Assembly: GCF_040549485.1 (NCBI RefSeq)
Contig: NZ_JBEPTK010000014.1
Coordinates: 62,001 to 126,000 of the forward strand
DNA: 64,000 nt
From: Constrictibacter sp. MBR-5
GTDB lineage: Bacteria > Pseudomonadota > Alphaproteobacteria > JAJUGE01
Reading direction: 5' to 3'
Of this stretch, positions 43,640-55,662 are shown in pieces (position 1 is the stretch's first letter; every line of letters starts with the position of its first letter). Position numbers and translations under genes: made by a program. The notes under the pieces are model-generated. The model was given only the letters and a program-made list of their open reading frames with translations. It made no database searches and was not told the origin of the DNA.

Positions 43640-44542
43640 TCAGAGCTTCATGTCCATGGCCGTCCGCAGGCCGTCGCTCATCAGATTGAAGCACATGCCC
43701 GTGATGAAGATCATCACGCCGGGCAGGGCCGCGTTCAACGGCGCGACGTAGATCGACTGGCGCAGCGTGTTCAGCATCAGGCCCCAGTCGGCTTCCGGCG
43801 GCGAGACGCCGAGACCCAGGAAGCTGAGGCCCGAGGCGATGATGATGCTGACGCTGATCAGGCTGGACGCATAGATCAGGATCGGCCCCAGCACATTGCC
43901 GAGCACGTGGACCAGCAGGATGCGCATCGTTCCGGCCGGTGTCGCCCGGGCCGCCGCGACGAAATCGAGGTTGCGCACCTGGGTCGTCACGGTCTCCGCG
44001 ACGCGGCAGATCGGCGGCATGAAGACCAGGGTCAGCGCGATCACCGCGTTGACGATGCCGGTACCGAGCGCGCCGGAGATCGCGATCGCGAGGAGCACGG
44101 ACGGGAACGCGTAGAACACGTCCATGGTCCGCATGATCGCCATGTTGACCTTGCCGCCGACGAAGCCGGCGATGACGCCGAGCGAACCGCCGAGCAGCAG
44201 CGCCATGACGACCGGCGCGATGGCGGTGAACAGCGACACGCGCCCGCCATAGATCAAGCGTGTCAGCATGTCGCGGCCGAGTTCGTCGGTGCCGAGCAGG
44301 AAATCGTCGGTGCCGGGCGGCTTCAGCCGCTTCAGCATGCTGGTCTTGTAGGGGTCGTGCGGCGCCACCCAGGGGGCGAAGACCGCCGCCAGTATGATCG
44401 TCAGGATGATCAGCAGGCAGACGATCGTCACGGGGTCGCGGCGCAGCCGGGTGAACACCATCGACCAGTAGCCGCGCCGTTCGGCGACGAACTCCGCTGG
44501 TTCGACGGTCGGGACCGGTCCGGCTGCCATCGTGGTTGCCAT
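43640..44542 (-). CDS. Peptide-type ABC transporter permease (DppC family)
   Basis: 300 residues, six helices after a cytoplasmic N-terminus. WSMVFTRLRRDPVTIVCLLIILTIILAAVFAPWVAPHDPY is the OppC_N signature; LLGTDELGRDMLTRLIYGGRVSL and VAAARATPAGTMRILLVHVLGNVLGPI (EAA-type loop) follow. Forms the pore with the DppB-type subunit. No ATPase gene of this transporter lies in the operon; DppDF-like ATPases would have to be elsewhere. Confidence 0.92.
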   Translation of the reverse strand: MATTMAAGPVPTVEPAEFVAERRGYWSMVFTRLRRDPVTIVCLLIILTIILAAVFAPWVAPHDPYKTSMLKRLKPPGTDDFLLGTDELGRDMLTRLIYGGRVSLFTAIAPVVMALLLGGSLGVIAGFVGGKVNMAIMRTMDVFYAFPSVLLAIAISGALGTGIVNAVIALTLVFMPPICRVAETVTTQVRNLDFVAAARATPAGTMRILLVHVLGNVLGPILIYASSLISVSIIIASGLSFLGLGVSPPEADWGLMLNTLRQSIYVAPLNAALPGVMIFITGMCFNLMSDGLRTAMDMKL

Positions 44543-44579
44543 GGTCGATGCCTCTTTCTGGCCGGGTCTGTCGGGGCGG

Positions 44580-45530
44580 TCAGCGCGCGATGCGCGGGTC
44601 GAGCGATGCCTGGATCACGTCGACGATGAGGTTCAGCGAGACGAAGATCAGCGCCAGCACCAGGATCGTGCCCTGGAGCATCGGGATGTCGCGCGCGAAG
44701 ATCGCGTTGTTGAGCAGCAGGCCGGTCCCGGGCCAGGCGAACACCGTCTCGACCAGGATCGATCCGCCGAGCAGCGAGCCGAGTTGCAGGCCCACGACGG
44801 CGAGCGCCTGGGGAGCGACGTTCTTGGTGACGTGCCGCAGGATCTTCGCCTCGCTGAGGCCCTTGGAGCGCAGCGCCTCGACGAATTCCATCGCCAGCAG
44901 TTCGCTGACGGCGCCACGCACGGTGCGGGCGAGAATGCCGATGGGGATCACCGACAGGGCGATGACTGGCAGAACCATGTGACGGAAGTTTTCGGCCGAG
45001 AAGGTGAACTCCGTACCGCCGCTGCCGGTCATGCCCAGGGAGGGCAGCCACCCGAGTTCCACCGAGAAGATGATGACCAGCACGATTGCCAGCCAGTAAT
45101 GCGGAACGCTGACGCCGGTGATCGCGAAGGCGGTGAAGAAACGGTCGGCCGGACGGCCCTGGTTGTAGCCGGCGATGCCGCCGAACAGCGACCCGAGGCC
45201 GAAGCCCACCAGTGCCGCGCCGACGGCGAGGATGACGCTGTTGACCAGTGCCGGCCCAAGTTCGGCGATGACCGGCCGCCCCGTCTGAATCGAGATGCCG
45301 AGGTCGCCCGTCAGGAGCTTGCCGAGCCAGACGAGATACTGGACCGGCAGCGGCTTATCCAGCCCATACTCCCGCTTCATACGGTCGACGATCTCCTGCG
45401 AGGCTTCCGCCGGCAGGATGGCGCTGAGCGGGTCGCCCGGCCCGATATAGACCAGCGAGAAACACACGACGCTGACGCCGATGGAGATGGGAATGGCGTA
45501 GAGGATGCGTCGCAGGATGTAGAACAGCAT
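44580..45530 (-). CDS. Peptide-type ABC transporter permease (DppB family)
   Basis: 316 residues: MLFYILRRILYAIPISIGVSVVCFSLVYIGPGDPL is the classic DppB/OppB N-terminus. YGLDKPLPVQYLVWLGKLLTGDLGISIQTGRPV and the EAA loop ALRSKGLSEAKILRHVTKNVAPQALAVV follow. 37 bases upstream of dppC. It lies after a strong hairpin that follows the binding-protein gene. Confidence 0.92.
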   Translation of the reverse strand: MLFYILRRILYAIPISIGVSVVCFSLVYIGPGDPLSAILPAEASQEIVDRMKREYGLDKPLPVQYLVWLGKLLTGDLGISIQTGRPVIAELGPALVNSVILAVGAALVGFGLGSLFGGIAGYNQGRPADRFFTAFAITGVSVPHYWLAIVLVIIFSVELGWLPSLGMTGSGGTEFTFSAENFRHMVLPVIALSVIPIGILARTVRGAVSELLAMEFVEALRSKGLSEAKILRHVTKNVAPQALAVVGLQLGSLLGGSILVETVFAWPGTGLLLNNAIFARDIPMLQGTILVLALIFVSLNLIVDVIQASLDPRIAR

Positions 45531-45634
45531 TTGCGCCGGTCTCCGTGGACCCGTCGGAGGGCATGCGGGCGGAATTCATGCCGACGTTCGTCGGCCGAAC
45601 AGAAGTCGCACCGGCCTTCGCCGGGCGGGCGGAA

Positions 45635-45661
45635 GCATGCCGGGGCCGCGCCCCGGCATGC
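45635..45661 (-). terminator. Perfect 12-bp hairpin between binding-protein and permease genes
   Basis: Arms 45635-45646 and 45650-45661, 12 perfect base pairs with a 3-base loop, beginning 10 bases after the binding-protein stop on the minus strand. No U-run. Best read as a partial terminator or mRNA-stabilising hairpin that favours expression of the binding protein over the permeases. Confidence 0.65.
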
Positions 45662-45671
45662 GAGGCCGCGA

Positions 45672-47327
45672 TTACTTCTCGATCGTGATCGGCGTCAGGT
45701 CCTGGAACCAGCTCTTCGCCTGGACGAAACCCTTGACGCGCGGCGAGATCGCCCGCGGGTTCACGTCGTGTACGACCCAGATCCACTCGGCATTGTCGAC
45801 GATCTTCGCGTGCACTTCCTGCAGCACGAGGTTCTGCGCTTCCATGTCGAACGACTGCGAAGCCTTGGTGAACAGCGCGTCATACTCGGGAACGTTGACC
45901 AGGCCCCAGTTCGAGCCCTTGGGCGTGATGCGCGTGCTCATGTAGGAGCGCTCCAGGGCGCTGTACGGGTCCTGGACGGCGCGGCTGATGATGATGCCGT
46001 TCACGCCGGCGGCCTTCGCTTCGGCGCCGTTCGCGGGCTGACGGCCGAACGCGAGCAGTGCGTTCCACTCCATCACTTCCGCTTCGACCTTGAAGTGGCA
46101 CTCGTTGAGATTCGCCTGGAGGAACTCGAACATCGGCAGCGGCTGCATCTGGCCGGAACCGCTGGTCGAGATCGCGATCTTCACGCTGAGCGGCTTGTCC
46201 TTCGTGTGACCCGCCTCTTCCATCATCTTACGAGCCGTATCGGGATCGTACTTGATGTCGAAGCTGGGCTTGCCGAACCAGGTGTCGCCCGGCGGCACGT
46301 GGCCCTTCGAGGCGATGGCGAGGCCGCCGAGCAGCTCGACCATATTGTCGCGGTCGACGCAGAGATTGGCCGCCTTGCGGACCCGGATGTCGTTCCACGG
46401 CGACCCTTCCGCCTTGCTGAGCTCGACCGCCCAGTTGTGCGGGTAGGCGTTGGTGACGATCTTCATGCCCTGCTGCTCGAGGCGCGGCACGGCGTCCGGC
46501 GGCGGCGCCTCGATGAAGTCGACCTGGCCGGAGAGCAACGCTGCGACACGCGCGGACGCCTCCGGGATCGGCCGCAGGATCGCCTTGTCGACCTTCGGAA
46601 CCCGCTCCGGATTCCAATAGTCCTTGTTCGGCAGCATCTCGACGCTGGCGCGCGGCGTCAGGGTGCCCTGCTTCCAGGGACCGGTGCCGGACGGGTTCTT
46701 CGCGAACTCGGCCCAGCTGCCGACCTTCTCCCAGTGCTCCTGGCTCGACATCAGCCAGAAGCTGACCTGATAGGGCACGTCGGCGTTCGGAGCGACAGTG
46801 ATGATCTCGATCGTGTGATCGTCGATCTTGTTCACTTCCTTCAGCGCCGGAATGCGAACGGCGACGAGGGCCGCCTGCTTCGAATCGTACTGCGGCGCCT
46901 TGTCGTCGCGAACCTTCGCAAAGTTCCAGACGACGTCGTCGGCCGTGAAGTCGCTGCCGTCGTGGAACTTGACGCCCTTGCGGAGCTTGAAGATCCACCG
47001 GAGGTTGTTGTTGGGATCGACGGACCAGCTCTCGGCGAGGCCGGGAACCAGCTTCGACGGCTCCGTCGCGCTCGACAGGTCCCAGAGGACCAGCGAGTCG
47101 TAGAGCATGTAGCCCATGAAGCGGAAGCCTTCGAAGCCCTGATCGGGCTGCCCCGTGTTGGTCGGGATGTCGGCCGCCGTCATGCCGACGCGCAGCACCT
47201 TCTCCTGCGCCTGCGCGGTCGGCGCCGCCACGACGGCCGACAGCGCGAACGCCGCAACACCAGAGAGATACAAGGCCCGCCGGCGCAGCGCCGTCATGGC
47301 CGTTCGGCTCTTCCTGTCAAACATCAT
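45672..47327 (-). CDS. Peptide-type ABC transporter substrate-binding protein (SBP_bac_5)
   Basis: 551 residues from ATG 47327 (ATGATG; GGGAG 5 bases upstream), with a signal peptide ending AQAQ at about 40 after TALRRRALYLSGVAAFALSAVVAA. Family 5 features: LVPGLAESWSVDPNNNLRWIFKLRKGVKFHDGSDFTADDVVWNF and the C-terminal EYDALFTKASQSFD...WIWVVHDVNPRAISPRVKGF. Members bind di- and oligopeptides, nickel, opines or glutathione. The amidase and asparaginase genes in the same operon suggest an amide- or peptide-like ligand. Confidence 0.92.
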   Translation of the reverse strand: MMFDRKSRTAMTALRRRALYLSGVAAFALSAVVAAPTAQAQEKVLRVGMTAADIPTNTGQPDQGFEGFRFMGYMLYDSLVLWDLSSATEPSKLVPGLAESWSVDPNNNLRWIFKLRKGVKFHDGSDFTADDVVWNFAKVRDDKAPQYDSKQAALVAVRIPALKEVNKIDDHTIEIITVAPNADVPYQVSFWLMSSQEHWEKVGSWAEFAKNPSGTGPWKQGTLTPRASVEMLPNKDYWNPERVPKVDKAILRPIPEASARVAALLSGQVDFIEAPPPDAVPRLEQQGMKIVTNAYPHNWAVELSKAEGSPWNDIRVRKAANLCVDRDNMVELLGGLAIASKGHVPPGDTWFGKPSFDIKYDPDTARKMMEEAGHTKDKPLSVKIAISTSGSGQMQPLPMFEFLQANLNECHFKVEAEVMEWNALLAFGRQPANGAEAKAAGVNGIIISRAVQDPYSALERSYMSTRITPKGSNWGLVNVPEYDALFTKASQSFDMEAQNLVLQEVHAKIVDNAEWIWVVHDVNPRAISPRVKGFVQAKSWFQDLTPITIEK

Positions 47328-47532
47328 CGTCTCCCGCTCTCCGTTTCGTCCGAACCCGTTCCGATTGACGCCTGCCCATTTCTTCGCCGCGATTGGCAGG
47401 CCCCTTGCTTCGGGAGGCAGCAACAACCGTGCCACCGCCGGTGGCGGAGGTTGCGGCACGATCGCGAGCGGCGGGCTATAAGACCCACGGGCGTCGGTCG
47501 GCTGCGCCCGAACCGAACCAAGGACGACGAAC

Positions 47533-51147
<3,615 letters not shown>

Positions 51148-51157
51148 CGCGGCCCCC

Positions 51158-51255
51158 CTGGGAGCGCGGGCGTCCCGCCCGCCCCCTTTTTTCCATGCAC
51201 GGGACCCGCATATGGGACCGCGAGGGATTTGCGGGCGGGACACCCGCGCTCCCAG
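51158..51255. repeat. REPIN-like element: two inverted GC-rich palindromic arms
   Basis: Arms at 51158-51182 and 51231-51255 are 25-bp inverted copies with one mismatch, separated by 48 bases. Each arm itself contains the hairpin GCGGG-CGT-CCCGC (or its ACACCCGC variant). Two short palindromes in inverted orientation with a short spacer is the REPIN layout mobilised by RAYT transposases. It sits between convergent genes (oxoprolinase and XRE regulator). It may also act as a bidirectional transcription stop. Confidence 0.75.
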
Positions 51256-51294
51256 CGGTAGGCGCCATTGCTGCCATGTCGATGACTCGAAACC

Positions 51295-52101
51295 TCAGCC
51301 CCGGATGAGCGCGTCAGTCGCCTCGTCCACGGGGTGGAAGGTCTCGATGCGGATGTCCTGGAGGGTGATGTCCTGGGCCGTGCCGAGCGTGGCGATGGTG
51401 CTGAGCAGGCGGACGGGGCCGGCGGGCGTGGCGAGTTCGACGGGCACGATCAGGAAGGGCGCCGGGTCGGCGTCGAGGGTCGCCAGGATGTCGGCGACGT
51501 CGGGGAAGGCCGCGACCTCGCGCAGCAGCGCCGCGCCGCGCGCGCCGTTGAGGGCGATCTCGCGGCGGTCGCGCGTCAGGACGGCGCGCGCCACCTCCGG
51601 CCAGTTGCGGATGTGCGGGCGGTAGCCCGCCGGGTCGCAGAGCAGGCGCAGGATGTTCGGCCGCGGGGCCGCGGCGAGGCTGCCCGGCTCGATCTGTGCC
51701 GCCCCCGCCGGCAGGGTGGCGTTCACGATCCGGGCATAGGCGGCGTTGGTCATCAGGATGTCCCAGTGCCGGTCGAACACGACCGCCGGATAGGGCTCGT
51801 TCCGGCGCAGCATCAGCGACAGCGCCGTGCGCACCTGGTCCATCTCCGGCGCGTCGAGGGCCGTCTCGCGGTGCGCGGGCGCGAAACCGCCGGCGAGCAG
51901 CAGGCCGTTGCGGTCGCGCGGCGGCAGGTCGAGGGTCCGCGCCAGGGTGAGGAGCAGGTCGCGGCTGGCGCGCGAGCGGCCGGTCTCGACGAAGCTGAGG
52001 TGACGGGCGGAGATGCCCGCGTCGAGCGCCAGGTCGAGCTGGCTGAGCCGCCGCGCCTTGCGCCACTGCGCGATCAATGCGCCCGCCGTCACGCCCGACA
52101 T
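51295..52101 (-). CDS. XRE-family regulator with MmyB-like ligand domain
   Basis: 268 residues from ATG 52101 (MSGVTAGALIAQWRKARRLS); longer forms from 52170 or 52209 are possible. Helix-turn-helix at about 8-60 (QLDLALDAGISARHLSFVETGRSRASRDLL). The rest, PYPAVVFDRHWDILMTNAAYARIV and ILRLLCDPAGYRPHIRNWPEVARAVL, is the MmyB-like ligand-binding domain, which in crystal structures holds a fatty-acid-like molecule. Probably regulates nearby or unlinked catabolic genes. Divergent from map with 231 bases between. Confidence 0.88.
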   Translation of the reverse strand: MSGVTAGALIAQWRKARRLSQLDLALDAGISARHLSFVETGRSRASRDLLLTLARTLDLPPRDRNGLLLAGGFAPAHRETALDAPEMDQVRTALSLMLRRNEPYPAVVFDRHWDILMTNAAYARIVNATLPAGAAQIEPGSLAAAPRPNILRLLCDPAGYRPHIRNWPEVARAVLTRDRREIALNGARGAALLREVAAFPDVADILATLDADPAPFLIVPVELATPAGPVRLLSTIATLGTAQDITLQDIRIETFHPVDEATDALIRG

Positions 52102-52332
52102 CACTCCGGCCACCGCAGCCTCCTCCGTCGCGAAGCCGAACGATAGCCGCGGGGCGGTAGGCGCGGCCATTACCCGGGACGTAAAGGATCCCGAAACATA
52201 CCGATTCATGGGTCAGGCCCGCCCGGGATGCGGGCCGCGCCGTGTACCGCGCCGGGCAAAACGTCTCGGCAGGTTTGCGCACAACCGCCGGAAACCCTAC
52301 CTTTGACGGATCAGCCCGGAGCACTGCCGCGA

Positions 52333-53148
52333 ATGAACCAGATGGACATCGAGCGACGCCATATCGACCCGGAAATTCCGCTGCACGGCCCGGGCGCGTT
52401 CGAAGGCATGCGCCGTGCCGGCCGGCTCGCGGCGGAAACGCTCGACGTCGTCACGCCGCACGTCGTGCCGGGCGTCACCACCGGCGAGCTCGACGAGATC
52501 TGCCACGCGTTCATCACCGCCAACGGCGCCGTCCCGGCGCCGCTGAACTACAAGGGCTTTCCCAAGTCGATCTGCACGTCGATCAATCATGTGGTGTGCC
52601 ACGGCATTCCCGGCGACCGGCGCCTGATCGAGGGCGACATCCTGAACATCGACGTCACGGTGATCCTGGACGGCTGGTACGGCGACACGAGCCGCATGTA
52701 TCCGGTCGGCCGCGTCGGCGTGAAGGCGCGCAAGCTGATGGACGTGACCTACGACGCCCTGATGCGCGGCATCGAGGTCGTGCGGCCGGGCGCGACGCTG
52801 GGCGACCTGGGACATGCCATCCAGGTCCTTGTCGAGGAGCAGCGCTTTTCGGTCGTGCGCGACTTCTGCGGTCACGGATTGGGCCGCGTCTTCCACGCGC
52901 CCCCCTCGGTGATGCATTTCGGCCGGCCGGGCGAGGGTGCGGTCATCCAGGAAGGCATGTTCTTCACGATCGAGCCGATGGTGAACGCCGGGCGCTGGGA
53001 CGTGAAGATCCTGTCGGACGGCTGGACCGCCGTCACCAAGGACCGCTCGCTGTCGGCCCAGTTCGAACACACGATCGGCGTCACCGCGGACGGCTGCGAG
53101 ATCTTCACGCTGTCGCCGAAGGGCTGGCACAAGCCGCCCTACGAATAA
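52333..53148 (+). CDS. map: Methionine aminopeptidase type I
   Basis: 271 residues from ATG 52333. Pita-bread fold with all five metal ligands: Asp107 (ILNIDVTV), Asp118 ([10 protein letters not shown]), His181 ([10 protein letters not shown]), Glu214 (FTIEPMV) and Glu245 (AQFEHTIGV); His90 (HVVCHGIP) is the substrate His. Removes N-terminal Met. Its stop lies in a 16-bp tandem duplication. Upstream of radC, the order common in alphaproteobacteria. Confidence 0.97.
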   Translation: MNQMDIERRHIDPEIPLHGPGAFEGMRRAGRLAAETLDVVTPHVVPGVTTGELDEICHAFITANGAVPAPLNYKGFPKSICTSINHVVCHGIPGDRRLIEGDILNIDVTVILDGWYGDTSRMYPVGRVGVKARKLMDVTYDALMRGIEVVRPGATLGDLGHAIQVLVEEQRFSVVRDFCGHGLGRVFHAPPSVMHFGRPGEGAVIQEGMFFTIEPMVNAGRWDVKILSDGWTAVTKDRSLSAQFEHTIGVTADGCEIFTLSPKGWHKPPYE

Positions 53149-53162
53149 GCCACCCTACGAAT
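53131..53162. repeat. 16-bp tandem duplication over the map stop codon
   Basis: 53131-53146 and 53147-53162 differ at one base (AAGCCGCCCTACGAAT versus AAGCCACCCTACGAAT). The first copy encodes the last residues KPPYE of Map and begins the TAA stop; the second lies in the map-radC gap. Confidence 0.92.
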
Positions 53163-53179
53163 TAGCCGGCCGACCGGAG

Positions 53180-53845
53180 ATGGCCCCACGCCGCCGCAAG
53201 CCGCCGCCGGATGCGCCGCCTCCGGCGGGCATGCTGCCGCTCGGCGCGCCCGCCGGTCCAGAAGAAGCGCCGCCGCCACCGGACTATCTCGGCCATCGCC
53301 AGCGCATCCGCGACAAGTTCCTGGCGGCGGGGCCCGACGCCTTCGCCGACTACGAGCTGCTCGAACTCCTGCTGTTCCATGTCGTGCCGCAACGCGACAC
53401 CAAGCCGATCGCCAAGCGGCTGCTGCAGCGCTTCGGCAGCCTGGGCGGGGTGATCGCCGCGCCCGCGGACCAGCTGATGGCGGAGGATTTCGTCAAGCGG
53501 CAGGCGGTCGTGCTGCTGAAGGCCGTGGGGGCCGCGGCGGTCCGCGTGTCGCGCGAACACGTCATGGAGCAGCCGATCCTGTCCTCCTGGGACAAGGTCA
53601 TCGGCTACTGCCGCGCCAGCATGGCGCACGAGCCGGTCGAGATCTTCCGGCTGCTGTTCCTCGACAGCAAGAACCGGCTGATCGCCGACGAGGAACAGGG
53701 GCGCGGCACGGTCAACCACACGCCGGTCTATGTGCGCGAGGTGGTGAAGCGGGCACTGGAACTGGGTGCGACCGCACTGATCCTGGTGCACAACCATCCC
53801 ACTCGGCCTTTCTTGATCACGCTCGATCACGCATACATCCATTGA
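53180..53845 (+). pseudogene. radC: radC truncated by island integration
   Basis: 221 residues. N-terminal Pro-rich tail, HhH-like region ([31 protein letters not shown]) and the start of the JAB/MPN domain ([56 protein letters not shown]). Normal RadC continues SGDPxPSxxDxxxT with the JAMM Ser and Asp; here the frame leaves homology right after HNHP (His204, His206) and ends [14 protein letters not shown] in A/T-richer DNA. The metal site is therefore incomplete. The break coincides with the start of an integrase-bearing island, so radC is the target gene. Confidence 0.85.
53777..53803. other. Probable left attachment junction (attL) in radC
   Basis: RadC homology stops within CACAACCATCCCA (53789-53801), and the sequence beyond is island-like. 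The attachment core should be a short direct repeat of radC bases around 53777-53803 that reappears at the right end beyond base 64000. Its exact limits cannot be fixed from one end. Confidence 0.6.
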
Positions 53846-53864
53846 ATCAATTGAATTTTCTGGC

Positions 53865-53968
53865 TTGTCGTGCTGCCGGATAGCATGGCATATTGGGGTC
53901 GGTTTTGACGGGATCGGATGCCCTTTTGACCCCAGTCGCCGACCCCACGAACCCGTCCGGCGACCCCA
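53865..53968 (+). promoter_or_regulatory. Integrase leader with repeated GACCCCA boxes and possible promoter
   Basis: TTGTCG (53865-53870) and CATATT (53889-53894) with an 18-base spacer could be a weak sigma-70 promoter. Just downstream, GACCCCA occurs as three direct copies (53928-53934, 53941-53947, 53962-53968) and once inverted (TGGGGTC, 53894-53900). Repeated heptamers next to an attachment site are what integrase arm-type sites or an autoregulatory operator look like. Function inferred from position only. Confidence 0.4.
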
Positions 53969-53986
53969 CTTGCAAGCCGATGGGAG

Positions 53987-55246
53987 ATGCCAGTGCCAAG
54001 CCTTACAGACGGAGAAATACGCCGCGCCCTCAAACAGGTTGAGCAGGCCGGAAAACAGCTAAGCCTCATCGATGGAGAGGGCCACGGCACCGGCCGTCTC
54101 GTCCTCGTCATGAAACCAATGCCAACCCGCGTCACCGCCGATTGGATGGCCCAGCAATGGCGTGACAAGAAGCGGATCAAGAAGAAGCTCGGATCTTATC
54201 CCGCAATGTCGCTGAGCAAGGCGCGAGAAGTCTTCAAGCGCGACTTTGCCGACATGATCCAGAAAGGCCGCAGCATCAAAATCGCCGGCGACACACGGCC
54301 TGGCACGGTAGCCGACCTCTTCGAAGCTTACGTTGCGTATCTGAAGGAGGCGGGCAAGCCGTCATGGAAAGAAGCGGAGAAGGGACTAAACAAGATCGCT
54401 GATACACTCGGACGCAACCGGCCTGCCCGTGACATCGAGCCAGAGGAAATCACCGAACTGATCCGCCCCATCTACGAACGCGGCAAGCGATCGATGGCTG
54501 ACCATGTCCGAAGCTACATCCGCTCCGCATACAGCTGGGGTATGAAATCGGAACATGACTATCGGACAGCATCGTCACGTCGATTTCGTCTGGTCTACAA
54601 TCCCGCCGCCGGCATCCCGACGGAGCCGAAGAACGTTGGCACTCGCTGGCTCGACGAAGAAGAGTTCGTTCGCCTCTACCGTTGGCTCGAGTGCCCGGAC
54701 ACACCGGTCCACCCACCCTATACGCGCGCTGTGAGAGTTCTCATGCTGACGGGCCAGCGTGTGGAGGAGATCGCCCGCCTACATGTCGATCAATGGGACG
54801 CGAAGGAACGCATCATAGACTGGTCGAAGACCAAGAACGGAAAGCCTCACGCCATTCCGGTGCCGGAGATCGCGGCAGAACTCATCGAGACAATCAAACC
54901 CAATGCGCATGGCTGGTTCTTCCCCTCGGCGAAGGATCCATCCAAGCCCGTGAGCCACGGAACTCTCTACTCGTTCATGTGGCGCCAGCGGGACCGCGAG
55001 GTGATCCCCGTCGTGACGAATCGCGATCTGCGACGCACCTGGAAAACTCTCGCGGGAAAGGCAGGCCTCTCGAAGGAAATCCGCGACCGCATTCAGAATC
55101 ACACGCTGCAGGATGTCAGTTCCAAGAGTTACGATCGCTGGAACTACATGCCTGAGAAGCGAGCGGCGATGACAAAGTGGAACGCTTTTGTGCGCACCCT
55201 CCTAGCGAAGAAGGGGCGCCGCAATGCAATCAAGGAAGCCGCATGA
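53987..55246 (+). CDS. Tyrosine recombinase/integrase (P4-like, DUF4102-type N-terminus)
   Basis: 419 residues from ATG 53987; GGGAG touches this ATG but is 6 bases from GTG 53993, a likely true start. N-terminal arm-binding domain (LVLVMKPMPTRVTADWMAQQW, KKLGSYPAMSLSKAREVF), SAM-like core domain about 105-200, then the catalytic domain: Arg258 (MLTGQRVEEIARL), Lys283 (SKTKNGK), box II RDLRRT (Arg346 replaces the usual His, Arg349 present), His372 (NHTLQDV) and nucleophile Tyr382 (KSYDRW). Should integrate and excise the island at radC. The next gene overlaps by ATGA. Confidence 0.93.
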   Translation: MPVPSLTDGEIRRALKQVEQAGKQLSLIDGEGHGTGRLVLVMKPMPTRVTADWMAQQWRDKKRIKKKLGSYPAMSLSKAREVFKRDFADMIQKGRSIKIAGDTRPGTVADLFEAYVAYLKEAGKPSWKEAEKGLNKIADTLGRNRPARDIEPEEITELIRPIYERGKRSMADHVRSYIRSAYSWGMKSEHDYRTASSRRFRLVYNPAAGIPTEPKNVGTRWLDEEEFVRLYRWLECPDTPVHPPYTRAVRVLMLTGQRVEEIARLHVDQWDAKERIIDWSKTKNGKPHAIPVPEIAAELIETIKPNAHGWFFPSAKDPSKPVSHGTLYSFMWRQRDREVIPVVTNRDLRRTWKTLAGKAGLSKEIRDRIQNHTLQDVSSKSYDRWNYMPEKRAAMTKWNAFVRTLLAKKGRRNAIKEAA

Positions 55247-55662
55247 ACTGGAAACCTGTGCTCGGCATTGCCCCACTTGCTCTTTTCGTTATCGCCACGC
55301 CCGCAAAAGCCGATCCGTGCGAAGGCCCTCTGCCTAATCGCCCTGGCATCGAGTTTTCGGGTACGGTTCGATATGTCGGCGATGGCGACAGCTTGTGTGT
55401 GGGCCAGACGTCTGACCCGGATGAATGGATCGAAGTTCGGATCGCTGACTTCAATGCGCCGGAGCTTCATAGACCAGGCGGTGAAGCGGCCAACGCAGCC
55501 CTTGTTCGACTAGCTCTTAGCCAACCTGTGGCTTGCATGACCGAACGAGGCCGAAGCGGCCGTGTGATTTCCTTCGACCGGGTGATCGCCCGCTGCTGGA
55601 TCGGTTCCACGAGTATAGGAGACTTGCTCCGTCGGGCTGGCGTCGCCGAGGGCGGAAACTAA
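55243..55662 (+). CDS. Secreted thermonuclease (SNase)-like protein
   Basis: 139 residues from ATG 55243 in the ATGA overlap with the integrase. Signal peptide 1-23 (LALFVIATPAKA|DP). SNase-like OB-fold: FSGTVRYVGDGDSLCV, EWIEVRIADFNAPELHRPGGEAANAAL (the 'R..gidAPE' motif) and SFDRVIARCWIG. Acidic metal residues and the two Arg of the family appear partly conserved; activity is uncertain. Translational coupling to an integrase is odd. Convergent with the GIY-YIG gene, with stops overlapping by 4 bases. Confidence 0.78.
   Translation: MNWKPVLGIAPLALFVIATPAKADPCEGPLPNRPGIEFSGTVRYVGDGDSLCVGQTSDPDEWIEVRIADFNAPELHRPGGEAANAALVRLALSQPVACMTERGRSGRVISFDRVIARCWIGSTSIGDLLRRAGVAEGGN

Noticed and set aside
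53760-53860. tRNA gene as integration target
   Set aside because: No cloverleaf or tRNA-like 3' end is present near the integrase; the disrupted gene is radC.
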